From assembly GCA_964200075.2 (NCBI GenBank), contig CAXNAA020000068.1, positions 1 through 30,073 on the forward strand: a DNA stretch of 30,073 nt, written 5' to 3'. The notes below the pieces were generated by a model. The model saw only the letters and a list, made by a program, of their open reading frames with translations. It ran no database searches and was not told where the DNA came from. Source of the stretch: Sphacelaria rigidula (Eukaryota; Phaeophyceae; Sphacelariales). Below, piece after piece: positions 9,731-19,982 of the stretch. The translations under genes were made by a program, and so were the position numbers. Position 1 is the stretch's first letter. Every line of letters begins with the position of its first letter.

Positions 9731-10540
9731 GTAGACTGTTATATGCCTTCTGGACCCCTGACAGCAGAGGGTACAGCAGGGTGAGTAGAGTAGTTCGAGT
9801 CCCACCTGTGCGTGGTACATGTACACAACAAAGTACAGACAACACTTGTGCAATATCGCAGTACAACACCTTTGCAACCTGCACAGTAGAATACATATAA
9901 TACAGAGTAGGCTCCACGGCATGAGTGTACTGTGGACAGTGGTGCAATGTACTACAGCACGATGGAAAACAGTCAACACAGACTGTTGTACAGTACAGTA
10001 GTCACTACAGCAACAGTATCCCACATGCGCACCACACGAAACGGGTTCGAACGCAACACCAGATATCGAAGGTTATCACCTTATTGCTTGATGATGGTGC
10101 CTATCACGTGTAGTTGCTTCTGGTTGTGTGCTAGATCAGGATGTCGTGGGTTTGTGAGATACAGAGAGATATTATGACTCTAGACTAGATCCAAGTCGCT
10201 TCGAACACAACGCCCAGTCAGTTTGCTGTAACCAAGTTCAACTCCTAATGAGATGTTTTCAAAACGCCGAAAACAAATGCGGCGTAATATGTGCTGTATG
10301 CGGGTTGTTCTCAAACTCAGTCAAAACTGAAAAATCGGGTTATTCCCCAATCACACCGTGAACATCACCTGAACTCCACAAGGCACGGCACACTCCACCC
10401 CAAGAATCATCGCGTCAACCCTCGTGCTCTTCATAATCTAAGCTGTAGCCGGCGCGGGAAGGTGCACGGTGTGAAGCTCGCAGCGAAGCTAGGCCGTCTT
10501 TGTCTCCAGTTCTGTTTTATTCTTAGTGCACCACAGCTCA
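9731..10540. other. TGTAC-rich stretch, no supported gene
   Basis: Positions 9800-10010 are dense in TGTACTGT/ACAGTACA words. A weak direct repeat (GGTTCGAACGCAACACCAG at 10043 and GCTTCGAACACAACGCCCAG near 10199) is visible. The end of the region (about 10503-10536) has a pyrimidine-rich tract and CCACAG just upstream of the ATG at 10541, which could be a 5' UTR splice acceptor. Confidence 0.4.
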
Positions 10541-10950
10541 ATGGAAATAGAGACCTCACCACCCCCACCACCACGACGCGCAGATACACCGTGCCCGTCG
10601 GCGTCTCTAGACCTTCATTGTCAACCCAATCGCCACCAGATCCAGATGGTCAACTCTTCAGTGGTATCAGGCCAGGGGCAGTTCCGTAGGCGAGGTACAC
10701 ACGGTAGTAGTGGTGGAAGCGGCAGCGGGAGCGCTACTGCGGCTTTCGTTCTGCTACCTGATGGAGGTGGGGGTTCCGGCTGTGGTATGGCGAACCGCCG
10801 GTTTATCGAGCTCGCTGCGGGAACAACAGTGGTGAGTTTTCTGTGACCCGTTTAGGCTAGGGTAGCGGGCGGGGGGCACAGAGGGTGGATAGCAGAAGGA
10901 TTCAGCGACGGCAAGATTCGCAAGGAACATACGATGCGCTAAAGTCATGA
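10541..10950 (+). CDS. Two-exon gene, Gly/Ser-rich protein of unknown function
   Basis: Exon 1 (10541-10831) starts at an ATG reading MEIETSPPPPPRRADTP. It continues through a Gln/Val segment, a flexible Gly/Ser stretch (SSGGSGSGS), a Gly-rich patch and RRFIELAAGTTV, ending at the strong donor GTGAGT. Exon 2 starts at 10906 (or 10882, same frame), reads RRQDSQGTYDALKS and stops at TGA. The junction is phase 0, giving about 111-119 residues. The intron is only 50-74 bases, far shorter than others in the window. The protein is low-complexity and probably disordered. No catalytic motif or family is recognised. An upstream acceptor at about 10536 suggests a 5' UTR intron. Confidence 0.5.
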
Positions 10951-11027
10951 GTGGTATGCTATAGGTTTGTGGTTGTCTGGGTCACTGCCGCTAATGTCTG
11001 CAAGGTGTGGGTGGCACGTAGTCTTCG

Positions 11028-12235
11028 CTACGACTTGTTTAGCTCCCTGTATTTGTGCATCAGTATTTCCTCGAACACTCCGAAAGTCCTGTGTTCAGTC
11101 ACGTACAGACTGTAGTCCTGTGTCCCTCGCTTGCTCCCCAGCGACGATTTGTTGCGTCTGTCGGGTCTCCGTACTTGGAGCACCGTTCACCCCTTCTTCG
11201 CGACGTAGGATGTTTGACGATACCGTACATTCATGCTAGAGTTGCACAAGCCATGTCTTCTTCATCTTGCTACCTGTAGATGACAGCCCAACCCCTGGAT
11301 TGAGTGAAAAATATGCTTCGCTGGTGTTGTTTTTCGCTGACAGCATGGAGCCCCTCCTTACACACTCAGCAGTGCAAACGGTGCAGTCGGCGTAGACACT
11401 GCATGAGCCATCCAGCTTTAACGCAGCAGCGAAGCCGATATCCAGCTTCCCCCCACGTTATTCGCTAAAATCAGGAGGGCCCCGAGCTGACTAGAAATGA
11501 ATCACGCGAAAGCTCCATGTAGTCATGAATCATACTGCAGATGGGCAGCAGTCAAATGGTTGGTCTCCTAGAGCATCTCATACCGAGATCGAGAATCGAA
11601 AATTGCTCGCGTTTTTTAAAAAGCAGTTTCTGTTACACCCTATGATTGATCGGTGCGATACCACCCCCCTCTCCCTCACCCCCGCCCCGTCCGCTCCTCT
11701 CCAATCTCCCCACAACATATGTTTTGCATGAGCGATCCAAGAAACGTTATTCTGAATGTCTCGAAAGTAGCTTGCGCAAGCGTTAAATAGTTGCTCAAAT
11801 GTGAGCGTCAACATCAAAACCGTGGATGTAAAGCTGTGTTGGCGTCACTACCCCCCCGCTGAACCAGAACTGATAGCTCGAGCCTTGCGTGGCTGTCGAT
11901 CTGTCGAGTATTTTGCGCTTGGCCGTGACTAAATCTGTTGGATTTGAAATAGGCACCATGACAGAAGCGACAAATTTGTCCCGGGCGCATGCTGGAAAAT
12001 ACCCACACGACAGTTCAGCAACATGATATTTTTGGTTTAGAAATGATCCGCACGTGCCGCCTTGGATGCTCGAGAGATTCGTGTCAAACAACGGCGGAAG
12101 ATCAACGACAGCTAGTGCTGGAGGTGATGCGCGTATGTGACGGGTGCCCTCTTCTTTGGGCTCTGTGTCTTTCCGTTTGCCCTGCTGTACTACTGTACTG
12201 TTGTTGTTCCGTTTCCTCGTCGCGTGATCTTTGTA
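11028..12235 (-). CDS. Candidate multi-exon gene, unknown, Cys-rich exon
   Basis: Three or four minus-strand coding stretches are seen. (1) 12235-11795 is open for 146 codons, with a basic charged start (GKRKDTEPKEEGTRHIR) and a globular-looking part (FVASVMVPISNPTDL, TPTQLYIHGFDVDAH). (2) From 11814 another frame reads MLTLTFEQLFNACASYFRD. It overlaps the end of (1) out of frame, so either a frameshift or an unseen splice links them. (3) About 11457-11274 contains the Cys cluster CSVYADCTVCTAEC and ends at donor GTAGCA. (4) 11173-11028 ends TFGVFEEILMHKYRELNKS and a TAG. Exons 3 and 4 join in phase. A competing 178-codon frame at 12102-12638 overlaps (1) and looks less natural. The family is unknown and the upstream start was not found. 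It may be continuous with the exons at 12988-14143. Confidence 0.45.
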
Positions 12236-12987
12236 CTAGTTCTGTACGGAGATGTTCCACGAACGACCACTGCAAGAACGACGAATCTTTGCAGTTGCTC
12301 GTAATCCTAACTGGCGAAATCGTGTACTCAATACAACTACTGTAGTCTGTTGTAAAGTGGTGTTGTGTGCATTGATATGTGTGCGAAGTGACCCTGAAAA
12401 GCGTTTTTTCTGTCCCGATGAGACACGGGCCTTCGTCGTCTGTTTTGCTTCCCCCGGTTTTGTGCGCTTTTCTTCGAAAGCGGAAGCGGCGCCGTGAGGC
12501 TTCCTGACACCGTATTTTTCGAGTCATCTCTCTGACACTCATCTGTGGAATCGATATCATTTTCACTTGAGAAACAAGTTTATGGACCAGATGATGACCC
12601 CTGACCCACGAAAGACTGCGAGCTTCGCCTCGAAACAATTGCGCCGGGTGGCATTTCGGAGATATTCAGAAGTGTCCAGCGGGCGGGAGGGAGGGGGGAA
12701 GGGGGGTTGAGAGGGGGTGAGTGACTGTTCGCATATCAACCTCCAAGCCCACGACTTTACCACGTGTGTGTTGGAGGTTTGTCGCCGAAAAATTTCAGCT
12801 TGAAATGCGCCTACAGAAGAGGGGCGTGGCCAATTGTGCAACGACGGGGTAAGGAAAGTAAACATGGGCGAGCGAAGGGCGTACTTTCTGCCCTGTTCAT
12901 AGTTTCTGTCCCCCGTTTGGCGCCTCATATGCCATCAACACGATTAACACGGTATATAGTGTTGGTGTTGGGAAACATGACGAGATA
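12236..12987. other. Intron or spacer, no firm exon
   Basis: Lies between two sets of minus-strand exons. It includes a G-rich patch (12675-12720). A minus-strand frame beginning MTRKIRCQEASRRRFRF near 12530 is Arg-rich, but I could not place it with consistent splice sites. Confidence 0.35.
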
Positions 12988-14143
12988 TCAACAGCCTGTA
13001 GTAACTGTGTTCCAGCGGAGAAAGATGACCTTCCTCTTCATACCGTTGTATTCAGCCACTGTGGAAGAAAAGTTCACATTTATGGCAGAGAGCAGTAGCA
13101 GCTGCAGCAAAATATCGAGACCGTCAAGAGGGAAGAACAGTTGAGACGATGTGGCATGCGTGCAAGATCACAACATTCTTGAAGTGTGTCAGCCCTGCCC
13201 CGAAAGGAGAAGACAACAGGACTGTTGGGATAGCATACAGGTACTGTACTGCAATTTACAGCGAAAGGTTTACCCCTGTCGATTTGACACGTTCATTTTC
13301 CAGTAAAAATGGTGACAAACGACTGTTTGGACCCTCTGACCGCTGCGGATGGTCAAATGGGTCGTGGTGTGTACTCCATACACTCATTTCTCGAATGAAG
13401 AAATCATGTTGAATCAACAGACCAGTGCTTGGAGGGTAGACCTTTTGACCCTGAACCCATTTGAATCTTGTATGAAGGAGCAACCGAACACCATGAACGA
13501 TACACACAACAGTGACGCATTGGCATTATTTTCTTCACATTACATCGATTTGGTTGAACGACCACGTACCACACCGTACGTACTACACCATACCCACTGT
13601 GACCCAACACTACAGTACACTACGTACACACCACTTCGAGTGTCGTGATGCAATGGTGATATCGTCTGTGTCGTTGCGTCGTTAGTGTCAAAGTATCTCA
13701 TTCGATTGGAAATATATCACGTGATGTTGTACAGTGTGTACTACCTCGGTACCTCGTACGATTCATCTTCGTCCTCAAATGTTTGTACTGGCAAGTGAGG
13801 TTCCGAGGATCACTGTGTCTCATACGGTCGATCTTTTCTACTTTACTGTAGTGTTCAATCCCTATAGTGCGCTGTCGTCTTGTGTACTGGCTCCACCCAA
13901 GTACTGCTGTATTGCAGTAGGCCGCTTCACTGATACGGAGCACAGTTGCACCGTACGAGTACAAGTGCTGACCTGTATTTTTCTTGTAAATTCTTCATAT
14001 CCTGTACGACTATACGACATGCGATCGCCCAGACGAAACACTTGTTGACAGTACACGAGAAAACCACATATTCGCGGGTACTGGGGGGACAAATAGCGCT
14101 CGAAATCATCGAGCTCCCGCTTTGGTACAGTCATGATAGGGAA
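12988..14143 (-). CDS. Candidate multi-exon gene, unknown function
   Basis: Three exons are supported by splice sites. 14143-13973 is 57 codons in phase 0, acceptor GCGCACAG, containing MTVPKRELDDFERYLSP and YSRTGYEEFTRKIQ, donor GTCAGC. 13342-13274 is 23 codons, reading RSEGPNSRLSPFLLENER, with acceptor CCGCAG and donor GTAAAC. 13058-12988 comes after CTTTTCTTCCACAG, reads AEYNGMKRKVIFLRWNTV and is open to a TGA. A further stretch from 13194 (ADTLQECCDLARMPHR) would sit between the last two, but its phase does not fit the 13274 donor, so at least one exon is missing. No known domain is recognised. It could be the 5' part of the gene whose 3' exons reach 11028. Confidence 0.4.
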
Positions 14144-14604
14144 CTGTGCGCTGACCAAGGACGCGGAAACGCGTGCTGCACACCGTTGGAGCCATCGAGA
14201 ATGTTGGCGCCGACTGGCCCGACTCGGAATCTTTCGCCACCACTCCGAAATCAAGAACGTTTCAACCATGAAAAAGTGATGAGCTGCAGTGAGCTGCATC
14301 ATCTCATCTAGGCCGGTTACTGTCCGCGTCGGTCGTTCTGATTCCCCTCATCCATGCTCCATATCATACCTCCTCCCTTTCAGATATTGTTCGTGCAGTG
14401 CAGCAGTGTAGTGGATTGTCGTGTGGCACGCATATACTCGAGTCCGGTCTGAACATAACTACATGATGTAACCTCTACCGTCCGGATTTTCCGTTTCGTA
14501 CCCCCCGGCCTGAACTTGATGAGTAGGTCTTAGCTGTACGGTTGTGTGACTACATCTGCTGCATGTACTAACAATGCTGTGATAACTATACAGCGACGGC
14601 GGAA

Positions 14605-14684
14605 GTATCTGAAATTCGAGACTCCCGCTACGTTCAACAGTAATTTTACTGTTGAATTATACTAGAAACCTCGAGTTCAAGATG
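14605..14684. mobile_element. Small palindromic MITE, copy 2
   Basis: Arms TATCTGAAATTCGAGACTCC and the complement of AACCTCGAGTTCAAGATGCC flank a perfect inner hairpin (TTCAACAGTAATTTTACTGTTGAA). The left arm has lost a few bases. It lies just upstream of the frame at 14698. Confidence 0.7.
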
Positions 14685-14697
14685 CCTTCTCTGTACT

Positions 14698-15198
14698 GTG
14701 GTGGAAGTCGGAGACTCTACGTTTACAGTATTCAAAAGTGCCTGCTCGCCTTGTGAATGCCGACACGGCATGATGGCTTTCAAAAAGTCGCTTCAGTCTT
14801 TCGAGTCGGAAGTATCGTTGACTATCGTTGTTAATCCTTGTGCGGTACTAACTGCCACATCACACGCACTTGAGCAGATGGAACACACGTGCAGTTTTTC
14901 GCTCACGCTCGACACCACGAGACAAATCAATGACTTGGTGAACCACAGAAGGAATGAAAGCAACGGCGCAACTCACGCACCGGAAGTGACTCGCAACTTG
15001 TACCGTGCTTCCCATAAAACATCAAATTGTAGTAAAGAACAAAACCTTTTTCGTGTGTTCCCGCTATTTTTCTGTTTTATATGCACAGTGTGGTGTTGCA
15101 AGCGCACTGTGTTCAACATCCTCCACCATGTACATACAAGTTTCAGCACGACACAACGGCTCCATTTCTCCCCCTTCTCCCCTCCTCAAGAGCAATGA
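14698..15198 (+). CDS. Open frame of about 166 codons, uncertain
   Basis: The N-terminal two thirds look coding-like, with MMAFKKSLQSFESEVSLTIV and LDTTRQINDLVNHRRNES. The last 60 codons are Phe/Cys-rich and look like chance. If real, an exon would end somewhere before 15000. No family, signal peptide or convincing donor was identified. One frame of this length is expected by chance in 30 kb, so confidence is low. Confidence 0.25.
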   Translation: MVEVGDSTFTVFKSACSPCECRHGMMAFKKSLQSFESEVSLTIVVNPCAVLTATSHALEQMEHTCSFSLTLDTTRQINDLVNHRRNESNGATHAPEVTRNLYRASHKTSNCSKEQNLFRVFPLFFCFICTVWCCKRTVFNILHHVHTSFSTTQRLHFSPFSPPQEQ

Positions 15199-15265
15199 TT
15201 TCAACATTCTCTACAAGAGCCCTCTAAGTGCCAGAGTTCTTCCCAGTTCGGAACCATTCTGGGTC

Positions 15266-15341
15266 AGCTCAAACTCCATTTGTGGTGTAATTCACAACAA
15301 AATTACGGTGAATTATATCGGTAACCTCGAGTTTGAGATAC
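15266..15341. mobile_element. Small palindromic MITE, copy 3
   Basis: CTCAAACTCCATTTGTGG on the left mirrors CCTCGAGTTTGAGATACC on the right, around GGTGTAATTCAC and GGTGAATTATA. Same family as 7349 and 14605. Confidence 0.65.
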
Positions 15342-16149
15342 CTCTAATCTCCAATCATCTTTGATGTCACCCGGGGTGAAGCAAAAAATCGAGATTCGGA
15401 TCTTGGGCATGGTCGATCGTCCCAAGTGCTACGTAACAGCGAGCGCAAGAAATATTAAAATAGCGTGCGCACAACGTTTTTTTCTCCAGATGGATGAACC
15501 CCAGGAAGGATCCTGTTTGTAAAAGAGTTGCTGTTTTTTTGGTCTGTAAACTCACACGTCTTCCTCCGAAAGAAAAAAGCTCACACATTAGTCGTCAGAA
15601 TGTCGATTGCTTGATTTCAACGAATGTTTTTGTCCATGTCGACGCCGCAGGCACCAATTTGAGATTTGCCAACAGACACCTTGCGTAGATCAATCCCTCC
15701 ACCCTCGTTGCGCAAGGGTTTTCGTCTGCCGTGGTCGGGCTTGGGTGGCTTCTCATCAAGGATGACAATCACTGTTCATATAATCACTTTTCACAAATGA
15801 TTGTTTCCAAATGACCAGTTCTGGGGCTTGTCGAGAAGCAGTTTTGTCCAGATCGAAGCTCAGATCTGCACACCGTACAGTTTCAGAAATGCGGAAATTA
15901 GAAATTATGGAAGAGTTCGTGAACGCAGCATCTCTGTACTGCTAGAGGCAAGGCAACAAGGCAACGCAAGACCTACACGCCGAGTCTCGAAAAAGCACAT
16001 ACAAACATCCACCACTCACGCGTATTTGCTCTAGCGCTAGATGTTGCTCATCTACACACGACAGCCCTTATCTGGCGGAAATCCGGCCGGAATTGGAGGA
16101 AACGCGGCCGCGTACGTGTCAAATTACACCCGAAAACATGCCGTTGCTT
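15342..16149. other. No firm gene, one possible small exon
   Basis: The stretch 15861-15917 (after CTCAG, before GTGAAC) reads ICTPYSFRNAEIRNYGRV and has exon-like borders, but nothing connects to it. The rest shows no recognised feature. Confidence 0.3.
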
Positions 16150-16325
16150 GGGCCATATCTTACCGAGACCAGAAGAAAAAAAAGCATAAAATGGAACGAG
16201 CGCTCGGAAGTCGCACGTTGATTGGTCGCCGCAACCATCAACCCGTCCGGCGATCAATCATGCTGCTTCAGACGCTTGTTCCCTTTCACGCTTTTTTTTT
16301 TGTCTCGGATGAGACACGGCGTGAC
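16150..16325. repeat. Imperfect foldback, about 85-base arms
   Basis: GAGACCAGAAGAAAAAAAAGC on the left and the complement of GCTTTTTTTTTTGTCTCGGA on the right pair up. They continue inward through CGGAAGTCGCACGTTGATTG and the complement of CGATCAATCATGCTGCTTC, with the axis near 16234. This explains the two opposed frames at 16041-16370 and 16048-16257. Probably a MITE. Confidence 0.6.
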
Positions 16326-16757
16326 CGTCACCGTGTGTGCGTGTACTGTGCGCGCGTCTCACACAAATAATCGTTCCTCACCAGGTTCTCCACAGATTTG
16401 AGCCAGGTCACGGACAAATATTTGACTGATGAGCAGCTGTGACTCCAGCTGTTCTTGGTTTTCGGGGGCAATACAATCTTCAATCCTCCAGTAAAAGTTT
16501 GCAGGTGTTGGATTGTGAAACCTTCCCACGTGCCCGCGTCAACGGTCTATTTTTGTTCGCGCCCGAGCTACGAGTATCACAGAATCACTTTTCCAAAAGT
16601 GAATCGGGTTTCATGAACTGTTTCGTCACACCATCTGTAATGGAAGCGAATCCTGAATTTTAGAGATGACGAACTTTACAGAATCGAGGTCACTCATGTT
16701 GGCAGAAGTCAGATTTGCAGGGATCCCATCGTTTCTCACAGATTTGGTGAAGAAATC

Positions 16758-17005
16758 CCATGTGTGTGTGTGTGTGTGTGCGTTGTCCCATCTGTTCTGG
16801 ACGCCGATCTACACCTTTCGGTATATGTGGGCGCACCAGCCGAGGTCACAGAGGAGGAAGGTCAACACGTTTTTGTTTCTTTTTTATTTGTTTTCAGTAC
16901 CCGACCTTCCTTCTGCGGTGCTCGCCTTCTTTTTTTATTGCGAGAGGGGTCCAGCAGTCCCTTTTCGTCGTCGACCGTTGAGTCGAATTTCGTACCGAGG
17001 GTTAT
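16758..17005 (+). repeat. Interspersed repeat R, copy 1, with (GT)n head
   Basis: A (TG)n run at 16760-16779 leads into CCCATCTGTTCTGGACGCC, ACCTTTCGGTATATGTGGG and AGGAGGAAGGTCAACAC, then a T-rich stretch, CTTCTGCGGTGCTCGCCTT, GTCCAGCAGTCCCTTT and a GTCGACCGTTGAGTCGAA end. Copy 2 at 17818-18055 matches over the full length. Confidence 0.8.
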
Positions 17006-17201
17006 TTCCCGCGGGGGTGTCGTGAGGCATAATACTGAAACCGGACAGGCAGGCAGTGAATCATCAATCAACCTTGAAGAGTAGTGTCGTACCGTGGCAC
17101 CCTTAGGTGAAACACGTTCAGCGAGTGCAGTACACTCCGTCACAGGACACCACCTTGCCGTGCGATAACACATGATTTTCACGGTAGTATTGCAACAACA
17201 G

Positions 17202-17496
17202 TGCAGCACGAGGTGCGGTACCTTATGTCTTTCCCCGAGTACAGCAGCAGACACGCTGCAGAACAGCCAGTGCAGCGCAGTATTTTACCATCGCCGCAGC
17301 GTAGCGTGTCAACACGTCTTCTCCGCTTTGCCAAACCCCGTGCGCGCTATCTGTGCTACGAAGCTGCTCCAGCAGCTAGTTATAGCGCGGGCAGGCACGG
17401 CCTGTGCTGGCACGAGACAGCTGCTGAGGTTTTGAAATTATCAAATGCCTCTTGCTCTATCAGTGCACTTGACTGTACGTACCTCATTTTCTACAG
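17202..17496 (+). CDS. Likely coding exon, unknown protein
   Basis: Open from acceptor AACAACAG at 17201 to the strong donor GTGAGA at 17497 (phase 2), about 98 codons. Another donor, GTACGT, lies at 17474. The codon pattern is protein-like throughout. The sequence is Ser/Arg/Ala-rich at the start (SSRHAAEQPVQRSILPSP, then RLLRFAKPRARYLCYEAAP), followed by a His/Cys/Trp patch (GRHGLCWHETAAEVL) and SNASCSISALDC. An in-frame ATG at 17225 could be the real start, and the Arg/Ser-rich N-terminus would then resemble an organelle transit peptide, which is inference. No next exon is identified, because the following 500 bases are repeats. No family is recognised. Confidence 0.45.
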
Positions 17497-17817
17497 GTGA
17501 GAGGGATCTCAACGTTACCCCGATCTGGAGCGTACATCGGGGAAAATAGCACGAAAATGAATGATCTCGATATGCTGTGAGCTCCCTCTATCTGAGTGAA
17601 ATTTGGGGCCACAAAAGGCGTTGCCTGATCTGAGGTCCCTGATCTGCGGACAGATGGAGATTTGTGACAGCCATAGAACCGGTCTCGGTTGGGGCGTATC
17701 TTTGCACCTTTTTTTCGATCGAAAAAGTGCGGTCAATGTTTTTTTCGCCGATCTGATAGACCCACCGCATTGATGTTCCTATGAGACATCATCTCAAGAT
17801 TATGTTTTGCGCCGTGC

Positions 17818-18055
17818 GCGCGCGCGTGTGTGTGTGTTGTCGTCCCATCCATTCTGGACGCCGGTCTACACCTTTCGGTATATGTGGGCTCATCAGCCGG
17901 GGTCACACAGGAGGAGGGTCAACACAGGGGCTTTTATTTTTATTTTTTTTAGTACCCCACCTTCATTCTGCGGTGCTTGCCTTTATTTTTTTTCGCGAGA
18001 GGGGTTCAGCAGTCCCTTTCCCTCGTCGACCGTCAAGTCGAATTTGTGTACCCAC
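17818..18055 (+). repeat. Interspersed repeat R, copy 2
   Basis: Alternating CG/GT run (17816-17837), then the same ordered words as copy 1: CATTCTGGACGCCGGTCTAC, TTTCGGTATATGTGGGC, TCTGCGGTGCTTGCCTT, CAGCAGTCCCTTTCCC, GTCGACCGTCAAGTCGAA. The unit length is about 240 bases. Frames here and in copy 1 share WTP.YTFRYMWAHQP in one frame, but T-rich runs and stops argue that this is not a kept protein. Confidence 0.8.
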
Positions 18056-18499
18056 GACATAGTCGCTCTCCACTGCTAAGTATGGTGTGAGAAAAAATCC
18101 CAGATCGCTCTGAGAATGGGATCCACGACCCAACCGTCAAAAGCGCGTGGAAAAAAGATATTCGAGACAAAAAATGCCTATGTTCGATCGAAATCGTGCG
18201 GTGGAAAACGAAAAGTTCGATCCGATAAATCGCAGTTTCAACTATCGCAGTTTATTTTGAAGATGGTTGAAATCACGATCAATCAGATTGGAATTTTTGT
18301 CTTCCACCCCACTTTTTCGTCATAAAAGCACTTCCTGGAATTATTCTACGAAAGTGATACGGGGGGACTTTCGGGGAGGATGGTGTCGCAGCGACTACTG
18401 GTCATTTTTTCCTCACGTGACCTTTTGTAAAGCGATGACCATCTTCGATAAAAGAAAAACCGCTTCAGGTTTTGTGTTGTTGTTGTGGAAACGCTCATG

Positions 18500-18613
18500 A
18501 ACGATTCTCACGACTTGAAAGTAAGCCCTCCTTTTTCCTGAGAATTTTCTACACCGCCCTTGCCCAAGAGCTCTGGGTGCGCCTCGGGTTGGGGCTAGGG
18601 GGAGGGTTGGGGT
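18500..18613 (-). repeat. Relative of the telomere-like element core
   Basis: Read on the minus strand, CAACCCTCCCCCTAGCCCCA leads into GGCGCACCCAGAGCTCTTGG. This aligns with the inside of the 6322-6621 element (CTAACCCCGACTCAAGGCGT, then CCCTCGGGCAAGG). The TIRs of that element are not seen here. Confidence 0.5.
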
Positions 18614-18665
18614 TGTATTTGTCCTGGTTCGGAGCCATTTATTTTTCACTGTTGACACGTTATAA

Positions 18666-18855
18666 GGCCGTGTCTTATCAGATTGTTTTCGACTCGAAAA
18701 CGTACGGTGGAATCGAATTCGCTCTTACTTGATACGTCCACGGCACCCATGTTCTCAACCATCGGAGAATATAAAGAGCGTGGGCAAATCAGAAACGAGG
18801 GAATTCGATTCGACCGCACGTTTTCGAGACGAAAACAATTCGATAAGACACGGCC
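18666..18855. mobile_element. 190-bp MITE with ~55-bp terminal inverted repeats
   Basis: The left end GGCCGTGTCTTATCAGATTG and right end CAATTCGATAAGACACGGCC are inverted copies. The match continues through TTTTCGACTCGAAAACGTAC on the left and its complement-like partner on the right. The loop is about 70 bases. No clear target-site duplication. Short relatives of the TIR core (TTCGATCGAAA.CGTGCGGT) occur near 17707 and 18182. Confidence 0.75.
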
Positions 18856-18909
18856 TGACCACTAGACCCTAGACCGCGAAGAGGCTAGTCCACAGTTGAG
18901 GTCTCGCAA

Positions 18910-19014
18910 TAATCCTCCCGCGAGGATGGGGGTCACCTGCGGAATCGGTATCAATTTCGATTGGAAAAAGTACGTGTGATCCAGATGGACTACCCGTATC
19001 GCGGTCCAAGGGTT
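18910..19014 (-). mobile_element. piggyBac-like MITE copy
   Basis: It reads CACCTGCGGAATCGG, GGAAAAAGTACGTGTGATCC, AGATGGACTACCCGTATCGC and GGTCCAAGGGTTGA. A second decayed end (CTAGACCGCGAAGAGG) lies just upstream at 18867. Confidence 0.7.
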
Positions 19015-19341
19015 GACAATTACCATATGATGAGTCAGGTGCTGGATTGAGGAATTGTGTTAGAATCGTCACACGTTCAAATGAAACTTTTGGCACTAGA
19101 CGTCAAGGTGCAGGAGTGAAGCGAACTGAGATGCTCCCGCCTCGTGTTTTCATGTTTCCAGTCTTCATTTTTCGCATGGAGGCTTTCACATTGTAATGTA
19201 GTGGGCAGAAGGTCCAGTAAAGGGAACAAACGACACATTTTCGAAGTTGATACGTTCTTGAATGACCCAGTTTCAAGTGTGTAATCTACGTTCGAGAATT
19301 GATGATCTGAGGCAATGTCCTTGGAAGGACTGTAAACGCAG

Positions 19342-19545
19342 ATTGCTCATCAAGACCGCCTGGTGAAATATGATCATAACGTGTTTGGCCGTGTCACTGT
19401 TCAAATGAGACATGCAACAGGCGCAGCGGGAAACTGTATTGTACTACGAGCGGGCCAGCCTAAAATCGGATATAAGCTCTTAAAGCAGTATCTCATCGAC
19501 ACAGACGAGTTGGGCCTTGATCCGCATATCTTATTCATCGTATAA
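19342..19545 (+). pseudogene. Possible tyrosine-recombinase-like exon or remnant
   Basis: Open from a possible acceptor (AACGCAG) at 19341 to a TAA at 19543, 67 codons. The sequence looks like real protein, with VTVQMRHATGAAGNCIVLRA and then YKLLKQYLIDTDELGLDP. The second part loosely resembles the segment of tyrosine recombinases (DIRS and Crypton elements) where a Pro-Val helix (x-L-x-x-Y-L) precedes D-x-x-LF. The diagnostic Arg-His-x-x-Arg-Tyr residues are not in this piece, so the assignment is speculative. It could equally be an exon of an unknown gene. Confidence 0.25.
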
Positions 19546-19773
19546 TCAAGGGGAAGGTGCCCATCTGCTCAAGAGTTTGGGCTCATATTTTCTCGATGAT
19601 TGAACCCCATGTCTAGTAATTCCTATACCTAAGGGAGATAGCGCCAATACTAGAATGTCTATGAAACTCCCGATCTACGCATTTAGCGAATGGCGACGAA
19701 TTTTGGTGTGGAAAACCACAAAAGAGTGCCGAATGAAAAAAAATAAGGGCCTTCATTTTTTTTTTCCTAGAGG

Positions 19774-19823
19774 TTAGGGTGTTCTCGTGGAGAAATGGTC
19801 TTAACCATAGTAGAACGCCCTAA
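19774..19823. repeat. Short hairpin
   Basis: TTAGGGTGTTCT and AGAACGCCCTAA form a 12-base stem with one mismatch, and ATGGTCTTAACCAT inside forms another. It is a candidate MITE remnant or structured RNA. There is no T run immediately after it to suggest a terminator. Confidence 0.4.
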
Positions 19824-19982
19824 ACCAGTGAAAAAAAAAAAATCAACCTGACCCACTTTTTTTTTAGTAATTATGCCTTAGAGAGCGCCCACACAAAAAT
19901 TCAATACACGAAAACCAAACGTGGGCCGGTGAGTGGCCTGCGAAATACTGTTCCGAGTTTCTACCGACCCGGTTTTTAGGCT

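Noticed and set aside
12102-12638. 178-codon minus-strand open frame
   Set aside because: It overlaps another minus-strand frame (12235-11795) with far more natural composition. One frame of this length is expected by chance on six frames of 30 kb.
16758-18055. Conserved protein shared by the two R copies (YTFRYMWAHQP)
   Set aside because: The shared frame is interrupted, the nucleotide match covers non-coding parts equally, and a nested fragment shows the unit is a mobile repeat.
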